NCBI GenBank assembly: GCA_902557385.1
Contig: CACDZF010000004.1
Location: forward strand, 1-64,000
Source: an uncultured Pelagibacteraceae bacterium
Lineage (GTDB): Bacteria > Pseudomonadota > Alphaproteobacteria > Pelagibacterales > Pelagibacteraceae
Reading direction: 5' to 3'
Length of the DNA: 64,000 bases
The translations under genes were made by a program, and so were the position numbers. Numbering within the stretch: the stretch's first letter is position 1; each line of letters starts with the position of its first letter. Below, piece by piece: positions 62,187-64,000 of this stretch. A model generated the notes under the pieces. It saw only the letters and a program-made list of their open reading frames with translations. It made no database searches and was not told the origin of the DNA.

Positions 62187-63272
62187 TTATTTAACTAAAG
62201 TTTTACTTATAATTTCATCATCCATGTTAATATTTATTTTATTATTCTTCTTATCATAAAGATTTATGACGAAATTAAATAAATTTTTTGCATACAAATT
62301 AGACGCAGATGTTGGCAATTTATTCAAAATATTTGTTTCACCTAAAATTATAACTCCATTTTTATCAACAACCTCGTCAACTTTTGTAAAAGCTGTATTT
62401 CCCCCTTGGGACGCGGCAAGATCATAAATTATTGAACCAGGCTTCATACCTTCAATCATTTCTTCGTTTATAATTTTTGGAGCCTTTTTTCCTGGAATAA
62501 GTGCAGTACAAATTACAATATCTATTTTTTTGAGAGTTTCTTTTACTAATTCCTCTTGTTTTTTTTTAAAGTCTTCTGAAGCCTCTTTCGCATATCCACC
62601 TTCAGTTTCTAAATTTTCAGCACCTTCTACAATTAAAAATTTACCCCCAAGACTTTCTACTTGTTCTTTAGATGCCAATCTTACATCTGTTGCAAAAACA
62701 ATAGCACCCATTCTTTTTGCTGTTGCTATAGCTTGAAGTCCAGCAACACCTGCTCCGACAACTAAAACTTTTGCAGCAGATATTGTGCCTGCAGCAGTCA
62801 TCATCATTGGTATAGCTTTTTTAAAAAAAGCAAATGAATCTACTACCGCCTTATATCCAGCTAGATTAGCTTGCGAAGATAATATATCCATTGATTGAGC
62901 TCTAGTAATTCTTGGTAGAAGCTCTAAAGAAAAAATAGATATTTTTTTTTTGTTTATTTTAATAAATTTTTCACGATTAATATTTGAATTAAAGTTTCCA
63001 ATTAAAACTTTATTATCTTTTAACAAACCTAATATTTCATCATCAAGTAGATTTAGTTGTAAAATTATATCAGATTTATCTAGTACAGTTTTTTTATCTT
63101 CAATTTTACAATTTTCTTTTAAAAAATCATTATCTTTAATTCCAAGATGTTCGCCCAATCCCTTCTCAATCAAAACTTCAAAACCACTTGAAATATATTT
63201 TTTAGCAATTTCAGGTGTTATTGATATTCTTTTTTCTAATTCTTTATTTTCTGATATGGATCCTATAATCAT
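62187..63272 (-). CDS. pntA: NAD(P) transhydrogenase subunit alpha 1
   Basis: RISITPEIAKKYISSGFEVLIEKG, VLVVGAGVAGLQAIATAKRMGAIVFATDVR. Confidence 0.95.
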   Translation of the reverse strand: MIIGSISENKELEKRISITPEIAKKYISSGFEVLIEKGLGEHLGIKDNDFLKENCKIEDKKTVLDKSDIILQLNLLDDEILGLLKDNKVLIGNFNSNINREKFIKINKKKISIFSLELLPRITRAQSMDILSSQANLAGYKAVVDSFAFFKKAIPMMMTAAGTISAAKVLVVGAGVAGLQAIATAKRMGAIVFATDVRLASKEQVESLGGKFLIVEGAENLETEGGYAKEASEDFKKKQEELVKETLKKIDIVICTALIPGKKAPKIINEEMIEGMKPGSIIYDLAASQGGNTAFTKVDEVVDKNGVIILGETNILNKLPTSASNLYAKNLFNFVINLYDKKNNKININMDDEIISKTLVK

Positions 63273-63284
63273 AATAACAGAAAA

Positions 63285-63410
63285 TTACTTTTGTCTTGCT
63301 TTAAATTTTGGATTCTTTTTATTTATTATGTAAACTCTTCCTCTTCTTCTAACCAACTTAGAATTAAGATCTCTAGATTTTAAAGATTTAAGCGAGCTTT
63401 TAATTTTCAT
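63285..63410 (-). CDS. rpmJ: 50S ribosomal protein L36 (Cys-free form)
   Basis: [41 protein letters not shown], 41 aa; start corrected from 63524. Confidence 0.93.
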   Translation of the reverse strand: MKIKSSLKSLKSRDLNSKLVRRRGRVYIINKKNPKFKARQK

Positions 63411-63421
63411 AACTTTTATAG

Positions 63422-63537
63422 CCTGGCAACGTCCTACTCTTCCATGTCTTAAGACAAAGTACCATCGGCGCAGAAAGGCTTGACTTCCGAGTTCGGAATG
63501 GGATCGGGTATTACACTTTCGCAATAATCACCAGGCA
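63422..63537 (-). rRNA. rrf: 5S ribosomal RNA
   Basis: Minus strand: TGCCTGGTGATTATTGCGAAAGTG...CCGATCCCATTCCGAACTCGGAAGTCAAGCC...GGTACTTTGTCTTAAGACATGGAAGAGTAGGACGTTGCCAGG; closing terminal stem TGCCTGG/CCAGGC. Confidence 0.95.
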
Positions 63538-63611
63538 AAGGTTTTATACCTAAAAAAAATATAATGTAAACTATAAAATTATTAATTAAATGAGGATATT
63601 CAAACAGATTT

Positions 63612-64000
63612 TTAAATTTCTCTTAAGTAACTTTTATAAGCTTTTAAAATAGAGTCTTTTAAATTTGTTTTTGGTTTCCAGCCATATTTTTTTGCTAGTG
63701 AAATGTCTAAAACTTTTCTTGGAGTACCATTTGGTTTAGATCTATCATAAACAATCTTAATTTTTCTTTCAGGAATTATTAATCTTAACATTAACTCAGC
63801 ATATTTTTTAATTGTTAAATCTTTGCCTGTTCCAACATTAACCATGTTTTCTTTTATTTTTTTATTCATAAAATAAATGCATGCATCAGCGATATCATCA
63901 GCATAAATCACCTCCCTTTTTGCCATACCATTTCCCCATAAAACTAATTTTTTTTTTTTATTCTTTTTTAAATTATGTATTTTTTTTATTAAAGCTGGTA
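63612..64000 (-). CDS. GDP-L-fucose synthase-like NAD-dependent epimerase, 5' truncated by window edge
   Basis: Frame stays open upstream of 63926 to the edge: PALIKKIHNLKKNKKKKLVLWGNGMAKREVIYADDIADACIYFMNK, C-terminal GWKPKTNLKDSILKAYKSYL. Confidence 0.85.
   Translation of the reverse strand, partial: PALIKKIHNLKKNKKKKLVLWGNGMAKREVIYADDIADACIYFMNKKIKENMVNVGTGKDLTIKKYAELMLRLIIPERKIKIVYDRSKPNGTPRKVLDISLAKKYGWKPKTNLKDSILKAYKSYLREI

Noticed and set aside
63411-63524. N-terminal 38 codons of the 79-aa ORF ahead of L36
   Set aside because: This part is translated 5S rRNA plus spacer; true L36 starts at 63410.

Overview
AT-rich, very densely packed alphaproteobacterial chromosome segment. It is most consistent with the SAR11/Pelagibacterales clade: tiny intergenic gaps, proteorhodopsin next to ferredoxin and ferredoxin reductase, K/I/N-rich proteins, and an orphan 5S rRNA next to a surface-polysaccharide gene. 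Most of the window is core genome. It holds umuDC, serA/serC/DUF1015, a small glycosyltransferase operon, dksA, GST-FNR-Fd-proteorhodopsin, prpE, pyrC, nadA-nadC, ppdK, glyQS, ispB, aroC, dxs-ispA-xseB, an ABC-2 exporter, rluD, rpoH, purA-thiD-glmM-folP-ftsH-tilS-cpoB-pal-tolBARQ, a RuvC/MOC1-like resolvase with yebC, a tkt-gap-pgk-fba-thiE-efp cluster, rpmE, trcR-like DUF1013, rpsU, pntAB, rpmJ and 5S rRNA. There are three tRNAs (Leu-GAG, Arg-UCG, initiator Met). I see no CRISPR array, phage or IS element. The best second-look items are: (1) a perfect GAAC-N7-GAAC alphaproteobacterial LexA-type box abutting the umuD start; (2) DUF1015 with a DGHHR motif beside serCA and no serB, with an ACT-less SerA; (3) a MOC1-like RuvC in the canonical ruvC position with no ruvAB; (4) a 41-aa membrane micro-ORF translationally linked inside a glycosyltransferase operon, missed by the ORF track; (5) rpsU with no ATG/GTG start and a probable ATT start; (6) five convergent gene pairs ending on the same shared TTAA; (7) an orphan 5S rRNA marking the probable edge of the SAR11 hypervariable region HVR2. 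No search or computation was run. Family names come from reading the translations.
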